Positions 1 through 7,320 are shown, counted from the first letter of the stretch. The stretch: DNA of 10,401 nt from Asaia bogorensis (GCA_945886995.1 CAMCZJ010000106.1:1-10401), one strand, 5' to 3'. Notes: generated by a model from the letters alone, not told the origin. Numbers and translations: made by a program.

Positions 1-345
1 CGCATCCTGGCTGGGATATTGGTGATGCCGGTGCTGACATTGGTGATGAACCTTGCCGGGCTGACGGGCATGACCGTGGTGATGCAAAGCCTGGGCTTCC
101 CGTGGAGTGCGGTTTCCAACCAATTGCAGCAATGGCTCAGCCTTGGGGATATGATGGGCGGCCTGTTCAAATCCGCTTGCTTCGGCCTGGTGATTGCGGC
201 CATTGGCTGCCGCGCAGGGCTTTCCGCCGGCTTCGGCCCGCGCGCGGTGGGTGATGCGGCGACTGCTGCCGTGGTGGGCGGCATTGTCGCCATTGTCGCC
301 ATGGATGGCGTTTTCGCCATTCTGTTTTTCAGGCTTGGCATATGA
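1..345 (+). CDS. mlaE: MlaE-family ABC transporter permease, C-terminal part (5' end outside window)
   Basis: This is the inner-membrane permease of an Mla/MCE phospholipid transporter. It works with MlaF (ATPase) and MlaD (periplasmic MCE ring) to move glycerophospholipids between the inner and outer membranes. The frame is open from base 1, so only the last 114 residues are seen. They begin RILAGILVMPVLTLVMN, which matches the PR/AG-x-x-x-PxLT stretch of the MlaE family. A region resembling LxxGLxKSxxFGLxIAxxGC follows (about residues 45-70), then the conserved segment with GPRAVGDAATAAVV and a final hydrophobic helix ending FFRLGI. The stop codon overlaps the mlaF start as ATGA (342-345), indicating translational coupling. 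Family assignment is firm because the partner ATPase and MCE protein follow directly. The N-terminal half and the operon promoter lie to the left of the window. Confidence 0.93.
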   Translation, partial: RILAGILVMPVLTLVMNLAGLTGMTVVMQSLGFPWSAVSNQLQQWLSLGDMMGGLFKSACFGLVIAAIGCRAGLSAGFGPRAVGDAATAAVVGGIVAIVAMDGVFAILFFRLGI

Positions 346-1094
346 ACGACGAAACCGTCATTCGCGTGGAGAACCTGGCCGTCAGCTTCGGCCCGCGCAC
401 CATTTTCAAGGATGTGAGCTTTGAGGTGAAGCGCGGTGAAGTTTTCGTGATTCTGGGCGGTTCTGGTTGCGGCAAATCCACCTTGCTCAAGGCGCTGATC
501 GGCATTGTGCCCATCGCCGCCGGGCGGGCGGAAATGTTGGGCGTTGATCTGGCGGAAGCGGATGCGGAAGGCCGGCTTGGACTGCTGCAAAGAATTGGCG
601 TTATGTGGCAATCCGGCGCGCTTTTCGGCAATATGACATTGTCGGAAAACGTGGAATTGCCCTTGGAAGAACACACCGATCTGCCACGCCCCGCGCGGGA
701 AGCTTTGGCACGGGCCAAGCTTGGCCTGGTTGGGCTTGGTGATGCGGCGGGGCTGCTCCCCGCTGAGATTTCAGGCGGCATGGCCAAGCGTGCTGGCATT
801 GCCCGCGCCATGGCGCTTGACCCGCCGCTGTTGATTTTGGACGAACCATCGGCGGGGCTTGACCCTATCACCTCAGCCGGGCTGGACAAGCTGATCCTGG
901 ATATTGCGCGCAGCACCGGCACCACCTTCGTGGTAGTGACCCATGAATTGCAATCCATTCTAGCCATTGGGGATCGCTGCATCATGCTGGATAAGGAAGC
1001 GCAAGGCATGATCGCGACAGGCAAGCCGCGCGAATTGCGTGATAACGGCACGCACCCCACCGTACGCGCCTTCTTCCGGCGAGAGGCTGCCTGA
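342..1094 (+). CDS. mlaF: MlaF-type ABC transporter ATP-binding protein
   Basis: This is the cytoplasmic ATPase that drives the Mla lipid transporter. At 250 residues it is a little shorter than E. coli MlaF. Visible motifs are Walker A GGSGCGKST (residues 39-47), Q-loop Gln90 in MWQSGALFGNMTLSENV (the SGALF...MT..ENV signature is typical of MlaF rather than of other ABC ATPases), the signature loop ISGGMAKRAGIARA (143-156), Walker B LLILDEP (163-169) with catalytic Glu168, the D-loop SAGLDP, and switch His201 in VVTHEL. The ATG overlaps the mlaE stop (ATGA), with a weak AGG about 8 bases upstream. The TGA is one base from the mlaD start. The C-terminal extension that binds MlaB in E. coli cannot be judged here, and no mlaB follows in this operon. 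Confidence 0.96.
   Translation: MNDETVIRVENLAVSFGPRTIFKDVSFEVKRGEVFVILGGSGCGKSTLLKALIGIVPIAAGRAEMLGVDLAEADAEGRLGLLQRIGVMWQSGALFGNMTLSENVELPLEEHTDLPRPAREALARAKLGLVGLGDAAGLLPAEISGGMAKRAGIARAMALDPPLLILDEPSAGLDPITSAGLDKLILDIARSTGTTFVVVTHELQSILAIGDRCIMLDKEAQGMIATGKPRELRDNGTHPTVRAFFRREAA
1081..1086 (+). promoter_or_regulatory. Ribosome binding site deciding the mlaD start
   Basis: GAGAGG lies 9 bases upstream of the ATG at 1096, inside the end of mlaF. It supports starting MlaD at 1096 rather than at the in-frame ATG at 1039, which would add 19 residues of non-hydrophobic sequence ahead of the membrane anchor. Confidence 0.6.
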
Positions 1095-1095
1095 C

Positions 1096-2100
1096 ATGGC
1101 AAAACCGCCCAATACGCTATTTCTGCGCGTCGGCATGCTGGCGCTTTCCGCCATTGCGCTGGCGATTGGTTTCGTTGTTTACCTGACGGCAGGGCAATTC
1201 GGCACCAAATCAGATTACTTTGAGACCTATGTCGGGGAATCCATCGTTGGACTCGATGTCGGGGCATCGGTGCGCTTTCGCGGTGTCCAGATTGGACGCG
1301 TGACGGAAATTTCGCTTGCTGCTGCCATCTATGATTTGCCCGAGGCGCGCGCCAATCGCGCTGCGATGCAATTGGTGGTGATACGTTTCGCCGTGGAAAG
1401 GACGCGCGTGGCGCGCATTGTTTCCCTGGAAGATATGATCGCGGGGGGCTTGCGCGCGCGCATCGCGTCCCAAGGGATTACCGGTGTTACCTATCTGGAA
1501 ATTGATATTCTTGATCCTGTGCGCTACCCGCCCATTCAGGTGCCTTGGACGCCGCGTTATGATCACGTACCCGCCGTACCTTCCACCATTACGCAAGTGA
1601 CCAGCGCCGCAGAGCAGATTCTGCGTCGCCTGGAAGCGCTCGACATTGAAGGTTTGATCAACAACGCCGCCGGGTTGATGGGCGATCTGCGCCGACAGGT
1701 CAGCGATGGCGAAGTGGCGACCGCGCTGCGTGAAGCCAGCGAAACTCTGGTAGAATTCCGCGCAGAAATCCGCAAGGCGCGGATTGAAGATACGGCCAGC
1801 GAATTGCGCGGTGCCATAGCTCAGATTGGTGACGCCGGGCGGAGCGCTCAGGAATTGCTGGCCAGCCGCGAAATACGCGAAGCCTTGGTGCGCATCCCCG
1901 CTGCCGTGACCGCGCTGGAACAGACGCTGCGGACCGCGCGCGGTACCACCACGGATCTGCAAGCCGATCTGTCGCCGCTGATGCGTGATTTGCGATCCTC
2001 GGTCGCCAATCTGCGCGACACAACGGAAGCGTTGCGGCGCAACCCTTCGCAAACCCTTCTCGGCGCGCCTCCGCCGCCGCCTAATCGGGAACGCCGCTGA
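1096..2100 (+). CDS. mlaD: MlaD-like MCE-domain protein with long helical C-terminal extension
   Basis: This is the periplasmic MCE component of the Mla transporter. It is anchored in the inner membrane and expected to form a hexameric ring or tunnel for phospholipids above MlaE. The start at 1096 gives 334 residues: a short N-terminus, one transmembrane helix (about 8-31), then one MCE domain (about 39-140) containing VGLDVGASVRFRGVQIGRV and later GLRARIASQGITGVTYLEI. A Pro-rich linker leads to VPSTITQV, and a largely alpha-helical region (about 165-312) with hydrophobic spacing suggestive of coiled coil follows. The tail reads NPSQTLLGAPPPPP, of the NPSxxLxG...PP kind common at the end of such proteins. 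E. coli MlaD has 183 residues, so about 150 helical residues are extra. The gene is one base after mlaF and one base before the lipoprotein gene (TGACATG at both junctions). The substrate is inferred from the family. Confidence 0.92.
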   Translation: MAKPPNTLFLRVGMLALSAIALAIGFVVYLTAGQFGTKSDYFETYVGESIVGLDVGASVRFRGVQIGRVTEISLAAAIYDLPEARANRAAMQLVVIRFAVERTRVARIVSLEDMIAGGLRARIASQGITGVTYLEIDILDPVRYPPIQVPWTPRYDHVPAVPSTITQVTSAAEQILRRLEALDIEGLINNAAGLMGDLRRQVSDGEVATALREASETLVEFRAEIRKARIEDTASELRGAIAQIGDAGRSAQELLASREIREALVRIPAAVTALEQTLRTARGTTTDLQADLSPLMRDLRSSVANLRDTTEALRRNPSQTLLGAPPPPPNRERR

Positions 2101-2101
2101 C

Positions 2102-2713
2102 ATGAAAACCTTGCATCGCCGCGCCCTGCTGCTGACAGTACCTTTCCTGGCTTCGGCCTGTTCGGTCCTGCCGGAACGACCCTATCAAGAAATTTCCCGC
2201 TACGCGCTGGAACCACGCCGGCAGGGGGATGGCTGGCGCGGCAAGGGGCGGCGGCTTTTGCTGTTGCGCACGCTGCGCGCACCGCCGGCGCTTGATGTGC
2301 GTGGCCTGCGCAGTGTGCGCCCCGATGGCACAGAGGAAATTGATTTCTACGCCGAATGGATCGCGCCACCCGCCGAGGCAGCGGAACAAGCGCTGCGCCG
2401 CTGGCTGATGGATGCGCGGCTTTTCACCGCTGTGCTGGCGCCAGGCAGCCGCGCCAATGCTGATCTGGTGCTGGAAGGCGAATTGACGCGGCTGGTTGCG
2501 AACCGCGCCAAAGGCCAGGCGGAGGCCGAGCTGAATTTCGTGTTGATTTCCGAACGCGAAGCCTCACCCCGCGTGCTGGGACAGATGCTCAGCTCTGGGA
2601 CGGCGGCGCTGCCCAGTGGTGCCTTGCGCTCGGATCAAGCGGCGGCGGCGATGAATGCCGCTTTGGGCAATGCCTTCGGATCGCTGGAACAGGCGCTGTC
2701 GCGCTACGCTTGA
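2102..2713 (+). CDS. ABC-type transport auxiliary lipoprotein (PF03886 / PqiC-like) of the Mla operon
   Basis: The start at 2102 gives a 203-residue lipoprotein. Its signal peptide has a positive start (MKTLHRR), a hydrophobic core and the lipobox LASAC, with the lipidated cysteine at residue 20. The mature part begins SVLPERPYQEISRYALEP, followed by a stretch like RLLLLRTLRAPPALDVRGL and IDFYAEWIAPPAEAAEQALRRWL. This matches the ABC_trans_aux/PqiC fold family, in which the first strand carries the Y-L motif and W-x-x-xP/A begins the second half. Relatives sit at the outer membrane and partner MCE proteins (PqiC with PqiB). It directly follows mlaD, so it is probably the outer-membrane end of this transporter. 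Residue +2 after the cysteine is Val, not Asp, so inner-membrane retention is not predicted. The last 10 bases overlap the end of the convergent dedA gene. An in-frame upstream start at 1985 would lie inside mlaD and remove the signal peptide, so it is rejected. Confidence 0.85.
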   Translation: MKTLHRRALLLTVPFLASACSVLPERPYQEISRYALEPRRQGDGWRGKGRRLLLLRTLRAPPALDVRGLRSVRPDGTEEIDFYAEWIAPPAEAAEQALRRWLMDARLFTAVLAPGSRANADLVLEGELTRLVANRAKGQAEAELNFVLISEREASPRVLGQMLSSGTAALPSGALRSDQAAAAMNAALGNAFGSLEQALSRYA

Positions 2714-3324
2714 TTGCGCCGGCGCCGCGCGCGGCGGAAGGCATGGATCAAATGCAGCCCATAAGCCGCGATGGAACCACCCACCACGACCCAGGCGAGG
2801 GGTTCCACCCAGCCCTGAACCTTGTCGTAATGTTCTTCCAGCATATAGCCCGCGATAGCAAGGAAACTCAGCCAAATCGCTGAACCAATCGCGGTCCAGA
2901 CATAAAAGACACCGCGCGGAATCAGCACCATGCCGGCGGGGATGGAAATAATGGTGCGGATGCCCGGCAACATGCGCCCAAAGCACAGTGCAACAGGCCC
3001 CCAGCGCTTCAACGTGCGCTCCGCCCGATCCATATCTTCGGTTTCAAAGGCGAACCATTTGCCGTAGCGCGCAACCAAGGGGCGAATGCGCTCCATGCCG
3101 AACCAGCGGCCAATTTCATACCAGAAGGCATTGCCCACCAGCGTGCCCAGAACAGCGACGATGATGGTGCCGATCAGTGAAATCTCGCCACGTGCGGCGG
3201 CGAAGCCCGATGCGGCCATGATGATTTCGGATGGGATGGGCGGGAAGATGTTTTCCGCCACCATCAGCACAAACACGCCAAGCAACCCGGTTTCCGCGAC
3301 CTGGCGCGCCACCCATTCGAACAT
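2704..3324 (-). CDS. DedA-family membrane protein
   Basis: This is a 206-residue inner-membrane protein of the DedA/SNARE-associated (VTT) superfamily. Members are implicated in flipping undecaprenyl phosphate or other lipids across the inner membrane and in proton-motive-force maintenance and polymyxin resistance. Visible family marks are the N-terminal re-entrant motif AENIFPPIPSEIIM (residues 23-36, with Glu24 and Glu33), GTLVGNAFWYEIGRWFG (60-76), and FGRMLPGIRT (115-124), whose Arg117 and Arg123 match the spacing of the two arginines essential in E. coli YqjA. Hydrophobic helices follow at about 138-161 and 174-194, then a very basic tail (RRARRRRNQA). Its ATG directly abuts the TGA of the upstream glycosyltransferase gene (TGAATG), so the two are co-translated. 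The stop lies inside the convergent lipoprotein gene. The transported lipid cannot be told from sequence. Confidence 0.93.
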   Translation of the reverse strand: MFEWVARQVAETGLLGVFVLMVAENIFPPIPSEIIMAASGFAAARGEISLIGTIIVAVLGTLVGNAFWYEIGRWFGMERIRPLVARYGKWFAFETEDMDRAERTLKRWGPVALCFGRMLPGIRTIISIPAGMVLIPRGVFYVWTAIGSAIWLSFLAIAGYMLEEHYDKVQGWVEPLAWVVVGGSIAAYGLHLIHAFRRARRRRNQA

Positions 3325-4998
3325 TCAATCCACCTTGAAAATCAGCAGCGTGAGCCAGCGCCCGCGCACGTAATTGAGGCCTGTGACAGAACCAACATCG
3401 CGCGGTGTGATGCCACGTTCTGCCGCCAATGCGCGAAAGGCGGCTTCCTGCCGATGCGCAACCGCGACTACGCGCCCGGGTTTCTCCGCCAAGAACGCCG
3501 CCGCCGCCGCGCCATCACGGAGCAGCGCAATGCCACCCCCAAGCGCGAATTGCAGCGAAGGTTCATGGTAACCCACCACGCCGAAATCCCGGTCGCGCAA
3601 GCCGGGCGCAATGGCGCGGACCTCCGCCGCCAGACGCGGGGACACCCAAACGGAGTGCAGGCGCGGAATGACGCCTTCCAGCACGGCGGCATACACCGGC
3701 AGGCTCAGCACCGCACCAAGCAGGGCGGCACGCGCCCAATGCCCGGCGCGCGCCGCACGCCACAAAACAAGGATCAGCGCGGCGCCGAAGCCAAGCCCGA
3801 TCAGGCCGAAAACATCCACGCGCTTTTCGGCATAAAACGCCGCCGCCATGGCGGCGATGGGCAAGCCAAGCGCGACACCGCCCAGCGCCAGCCAACCAAT
3901 CGCGGCCAACCAGCGCGGTGTGGGCCGGCGCAGCGGATCCAGCGCCCAGGCAGCCGCCAGCAGCATCAGCGCGGGATAAGCGGGCAGCGCGTAATGGGGA
4001 AGTTTCGTTGCCACCGCTTCAAACAACAGCCAGACCGGAACGGCCCAACCCAGCAGGAAGCGCGTTTGCGGCTTCAGCCGATCCGCCCAGGCGCCCGGTA
4101 AGGCGCGCAGCACAAGCCAGGCAGAAGGAAAGGCAGTGATGCCGAACAGGAAAGTGTAAAACCCGGGCGGTCCCCAATGGCTTTCCTCGCCCGATCCCAC
4201 CTTACTCAGCATGTCATCGCCGATGGCCTCAGAGAAAAACCGCCCCTCGGTTGCGATGCCAATGGCGATGAACCAGGGCGCGGCGCAGGCAATCATCAAA
4301 GGCACGCCCCAAAGCGGGCGGAGTGCGCCAAACCATGGCGCGCGACGATCAACCACCAAAAGCGTAATGCCGGCCAGCAAGGGCACCATGGGCGCAATTG
4401 GCCCCTTCAGCAGCACGCCAGCGCCCAACGCCAACCAAAAGCCCAAGGCCTGCTTCGCCGTGAATTGCGCCGGCGCCAGATAGGCGCGCCCCATCAGCAG
4501 CATCGCCGCCGTGATGCTGGCGAGCAACGCCGCGTCGGTCTTGGCAATATGGGTTTCCACCACCAGCACCATGCAGGGTGCCAGCATGGCCGCCGCCAAA
4601 AACGCGGCGCGTCGCCCTACCAAAGCGCGCCCCAGATAGCAGGTCGCCAATACCGCGAGCAGCGCACCAATCAGCGACGGAAGGCGATAAGCCCAAATCG
4701 CGCCGCGCGCCGGAATGCCGACCGCCTCAAGCGCATGCACGGTCGTGGCTTGCGCCCAATGAATGCCAACGGGTTTCTTGTTGCGTTCAACCTCACCCAG
4801 CTTGATCCGCACGTAATCGCCGGTTTCCACCATCTGCCGGCTGGCCTGGGCAAAGCGGCTTTCATCGCGATCCCCGGGCGGGATGGAAAAGAAACCCGGC
4901 AGCCATACCAAAAGACACAGCAAGGCCAGCCACCAGCCTGGGCGGCGCGTTTCAGGCAATCGGTCTAGAAAACTACCCAGGGTCATCGCGCCGGGCAT
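3325..4998 (-). CDS. GT39/ArnT-like polytopic membrane glycosyltransferase
   Basis: This is a 557-residue GT-C-fold glycosyltransferase of the ArnT/PMT_2 family. Such enzymes take a sugar from a polyprenyl-phosphate carrier and transfer it to lipid A, a protein or another envelope acceptor on the periplasmic face. After the first membrane helix (about 22-40) comes the catalytic loop PPGDRDESRFAQASRQM, with the Asp45-Glu46 pair typical of the first periplasmic loop. RNKKPVGIHW (72-81), ETHIAKTDAALL (148-159), LLKGP (196-200) and ATKLPHYALPAYPALML (330-346) follow, all recurrent ArnT-like motifs. Many hydrophobic helices and a soluble C-terminal part (about 450-557) complete it. A stop codon directly precedes the ATG at 4998, and no ribosome binding site is seen there. 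An alternative ATG lies at 4986. It is followed with no gap by dedA. Donor and acceptor are unknown. Nothing shows it uses aminoarabinose, so arnT is not assigned. Confidence 0.88.
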   Translation of the reverse strand: MPGAMTLGSFLDRLPETRRPGWWLALLCLLVWLPGFFSIPPGDRDESRFAQASRQMVETGDYVRIKLGEVERNKKPVGIHWAQATTVHALEAVGIPARGAIWAYRLPSLIGALLAVLATCYLGRALVGRRAAFLAAAMLAPCMVLVVETHIAKTDAALLASITAAMLLMGRAYLAPAQFTAKQALGFWLALGAGVLLKGPIAPMVPLLAGITLLVVDRRAPWFGALRPLWGVPLMIACAAPWFIAIGIATEGRFFSEAIGDDMLSKVGSGEESHWGPPGFYTFLFGITAFPSAWLVLRALPGAWADRLKPQTRFLLGWAVPVWLLFEAVATKLPHYALPAYPALMLLAAAWALDPLRRPTPRWLAAIGWLALGGVALGLPIAAMAAAFYAEKRVDVFGLIGLGFGAALILVLWRAARAGHWARAALLGAVLSLPVYAAVLEGVIPRLHSVWVSPRLAAEVRAIAPGLRDRDFGVVGYHEPSLQFALGGGIALLRDGAAAAAFLAEKPGRVVAVAHRQEAAFRALAAERGITPRDVGSVTGLNYVRGRWLTLLIFKVD

Positions 4999-5034
4999 CT
5001 AGCACGGGCGTGGCGCGGGTGCCATGAAGGCAGG

Positions 5035-6306
5035 ATGAATGAAGCCCCATCCCGGCCAAGGCGCCCGCCCGGCCTGCCCACCAGGCGCGCTGCACGCGAT
5101 GTGCTGGATGCCGTGCTGGAAGCGCATCGGCCCCTGGAAGAAGCGCTGGAAGCGCTACCAGCTCGGCTTGAAGCGCGCGACAGGGCGGCGGCGCATCGCA
5201 TCGCGGCCACGGTGCTGCGACGGCTCGGCAGCATTGATGCCGTGCTGGAACCCTTCCTGCGCCGCGAACCTCCGGCGCCGGCGCGCCATGCGCTTAGGAT
5301 CGGTGTCGCGGAATTGCTGCTGCTGGGCACGCCTTCTCATGCCGCGGTGGCCTCCGCCGTGGATCTGGCGCCGCGCGCCTTTGCTGGCCTCGTGAATGCC
5401 GTTTTGCGCAAGGTGGCGGCGGAAGGGGAAGCGCTGCTGGAAGGGCTTGATGCGGCGCGGCTGGATACGCCGCCATGGCTTTGGTCTGCCTGGCACGCGG
5501 CCTATGGCCCTGAGGTGCGCAGCATTGCGGAAGCGCATTGCGGCCCAGCGCCTTTGGATATCTCGGTCAAGCCCGGCGCCACGCCGCCAGAGGGCGCGGA
5601 AGCCCTGCCCGGCGGGACCTATCGCCTGCCAGCCGGCACCCGCGTGACCGAACTGCCCGGCTTTGCCGAGGGCGCGTTCTGGGTGCAGGACGCTGCCGCC
5701 GCCCTGCCCGCGCGGCTTTTGGCGCCGCGCGCGGGTGAGCGCATTGCCGATCTTTGCGCGGCGCCCGGCGGCAAAACGGCGCAGCTTGCCGCGGCGGGCG
5801 CCAAAGTCACGGCGGTAGAGCGTGATGCGAAGCGCGCGGAACGGTTGCGCGACAATCTGGCGCGTCTGCAGTTGCAGGCGGAAATCGTGACCGCGGATGC
5901 CGCAAGCTGGAAGCCCCCCGCGCCCTTTGATGCCATTCTGCTGGATGCACCCTGCACCGCCACTGGCACCATTCGCCGCCACCCGGATGTGGCTTGGCTG
6001 AAGCGCCCGCGCGATGTCGCGACCGCCGCCGCGTTGCAATCGCGCCTGCTGCAAGCGGCGAGCGCCATGCTGGCACCGGGTGGGCGGTTGGTCTTCGCCA
6101 CCTGTTCCTTGCAGGCGGAAGAAGGGGAAGCGCATTTGCGCGAAGCCGCTGCCCTTGGCTTGAAGCTTGATCCGATCCGGGCAGAGGAAATGCCTGGCTT
6201 GCCCGAGGCCATTCTGCCATCCGGCGCGCTGCGTACCCGCCCGGATTACTGGGCCGCACGCGGCGGCATGGATGGGTTTTTTATCGCGCGCTTTCTGAAG
6301 GGCTGA
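5035..6306 (+). CDS. rsmB: RsmB-type 16S rRNA (cytosine-5) methyltransferase
   Basis: This is an S-adenosylmethionine-dependent enzyme that makes m5C967 (E. coli numbering) in 16S rRNA. It has 423 residues, close to the usual size. The N-terminal NusB-like RNA-binding helical domain (about 17-135) contains AARDVLDAVLE and ALRIGVAELLLLGTPSHAAV. A linker domain follows, then the Rossmann methyltransferase domain: VQDAAAALPARLLAP (217-231), SAM-binding DLCAAPGGKTAQLA (239-252), acidic VERDAKRAERL, motif IV DAPCTATGTIRRHPD (304-318, with Cys307) and motif VI FATCSLQAEEGE (354-365, with Cys357, the expected catalytic nucleophile). It ends GMDGFFIARF, the usual C-terminal motif. The ATG at 5035 has GAAGG 4 bases upstream, a short spacing. 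Only 36 bases separate it from the divergent glycosyltransferase start. The NusB-like domain separates it from the RsmF/YebU relatives. Confidence 0.95.
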   Translation: MNEAPSRPRRPPGLPTRRAARDVLDAVLEAHRPLEEALEALPARLEARDRAAAHRIAATVLRRLGSIDAVLEPFLRREPPAPARHALRIGVAELLLLGTPSHAAVASAVDLAPRAFAGLVNAVLRKVAAEGEALLEGLDAARLDTPPWLWSAWHAAYGPEVRSIAEAHCGPAPLDISVKPGATPPEGAEALPGGTYRLPAGTRVTELPGFAEGAFWVQDAAAALPARLLAPRAGERIADLCAAPGGKTAQLAAAGAKVTAVERDAKRAERLRDNLARLQLQAEIVTADAASWKPPAPFDAILLDAPCTATGTIRRHPDVAWLKRPRDVATAAALQSRLLQAASAMLAPGGRLVFATCSLQAEEGEAHLREAAALGLKLDPIRAEEMPGLPEAILPSGALRTRPDYWAARGGMDGFFIARFLKG

Positions 6307-6356
6307 CCCCTTGAAAACCATTGCGCTTCGCCGCGCGCTTCGGCACATCTAACCCC

Positions 6357-7304
6357 ATGCCGCGCGGAGACCTTTTCCCCGATATCGCCCCTTATGAAAC
6401 CGGCTTCCTGCCGCTTTCAGGCGGGCACGTTATGTATTGGGAACAGGTGGGCAATCCCCGCGGCCAGCCGGTACTGTTTCTGCATGGCGGGCCAGGGGCT
6501 GGCGCAGGGGCGGTGCATCGGCGCTTCTTTGACCCGCAGCATTGGCGTGTGATCATTTTCGATCAACGCGGCGCTGGGCGGTCCAGACCGCTTGGTGAAT
6601 TGCGCGACAATACCACACCCCATCTGGTGCGCGACATTGAAGTGCTGCGGCAATTCCTTGGCATTGAAAATTGGTTGCTATTTGGTGGTTCCTGGGGATC
6701 AACCCTCGCGCTGGCTTACGCGCAGGAACACCCATCACGCGTGCTGGGCTGCGTGCTGCGCGGTGTGTTCCTTGGCCGGCAGGATGAGGTGGTGTGGTTC
6801 CTGGATGGGCTCCGCCGCGTCTTCCCCGATGCCTGGGCCGCTTTCAGCGAACATTTGCCGCCCGAAGAACGCGGCGATCTGCTGGGGGCGTATTTGCGCC
6901 GGCTGTGTGACCCTGACCCCGCCGTGCATCTGCCCGCCGCCCGCGCCTGGAGCCAATATGAGGGGTCGTGTTCCACCCTATTGCCATCGCCGGAAACAGT
7001 GGCGAGTTTCGCGCAGGATCGCACCGCTTTGGGCCTTGCGCGCATTGAGGCGCATTACTTCGCCCATGATCTTTTCCTGCCACCCGAAGGCTTGCTTGCC
7101 CGCATGGACCGGCTTGCGGGGATTGAGGCCGAGATTGTGCAAGGCCGCTACGATATGGTCTGCCCCGCGACCAGCGCCTTTGAACTGGCGGCTGCCTGGC
7201 CTTCCGCGCGGCTGACCGTGATCCCCGATGCTGGCCATTCCGCGCTGGAACCCGGGCTGCGCACCGCGCTGGTGAGCGCGGTTGAACGTTTCCGCCGGCG
7301 CTAA
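6357..7304 (+). CDS. pip: Proline iminopeptidase (alpha/beta hydrolase, peptidase S33)
   Basis: This is a cytoplasmic serine peptidase that removes N-terminal proline from peptides. At 315 residues it is the usual length. The N-terminus LFPDIAPYETGFLPL...VMYWEQVGNPRG is the classic family start and fixes the ATG at 6357. A TTG at 6321 would add 12 unrelated residues. Motifs are the oxyanion-hole HGGPG (43-47), DQRGAGRS (69-76), nucleophile Ser112 in GGSWGS, Asp266 in GRYDMVCP and His294 in DAGHS. These are nearly the positions of the Ser-Asp-His triad in the Serratia and Xanthomonas enzymes. Glu202 (QYEGS) and Glu231 (RIEAHYF) match the glutamates that bind the substrate's proline nitrogen. 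No Shine-Dalgarno sequence precedes the ATG. It lies 50 bases after rsmB and may be co-transcribed with it, but the two have no known functional link. Confidence 0.93.
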   Translation: MPRGDLFPDIAPYETGFLPLSGGHVMYWEQVGNPRGQPVLFLHGGPGAGAGAVHRRFFDPQHWRVIIFDQRGAGRSRPLGELRDNTTPHLVRDIEVLRQFLGIENWLLFGGSWGSTLALAYAQEHPSRVLGCVLRGVFLGRQDEVVWFLDGLRRVFPDAWAAFSEHLPPEERGDLLGAYLRRLCDPDPAVHLPAARAWSQYEGSCSTLLPSPETVASFAQDRTALGLARIEAHYFAHDLFLPPEGLLARMDRLAGIEAEIVQGRYDMVCPATSAFELAAAWPSARLTVIPDAGHSALEPGLRTALVSAVERFRRR

Positions 7305-7320
7305 GGCTGCGGCGCCGTTT
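7296..7320 (+). terminator. Possible weak terminator after the proline iminopeptidase gene
   Basis: A perfect 6-base-pair GC stem (CGGCGC at 7296-7301 with GCGCCG at 7312-7317) encloses a 10-base loop carrying most of the pip stop codon. TTT then CCT follows. The T-run is short, so termination may be inefficient. It could also be chance in GC-rich sequence. Confidence 0.3.

Noticed and set aside
329..1267. Long open frame on the minus strand (about 312 codons) opposite mlaF and mlaD
   Set aside because: It is antisense to two well-supported genes, has a Ser/Arg/Pro-rich composition typical of shadow frames in GC-rich DNA, and shows no recognisable domain.
4177..4968. Plus-strand open frame of about 263 codons opposite the glycosyltransferase
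   Set aside because: Its Gln/Arg/His-rich translation is the complement of a membrane protein's codons. It has no family resemblance.
3325..4998. Naming the glycosyltransferase arnT
   Set aside because: It has the family fold and motifs, but no arnBCAD-type donor genes are present and substrate residues cannot be judged by eye.
5155..6348. Minus-strand open frame of about 397 codons opposite rsmB
   Set aside because: It is a shadow of rsmB, with an Arg/Gln/Gly-rich low-complexity translation, no motif and no ribosome binding site. The plus-strand protein is unmistakable.
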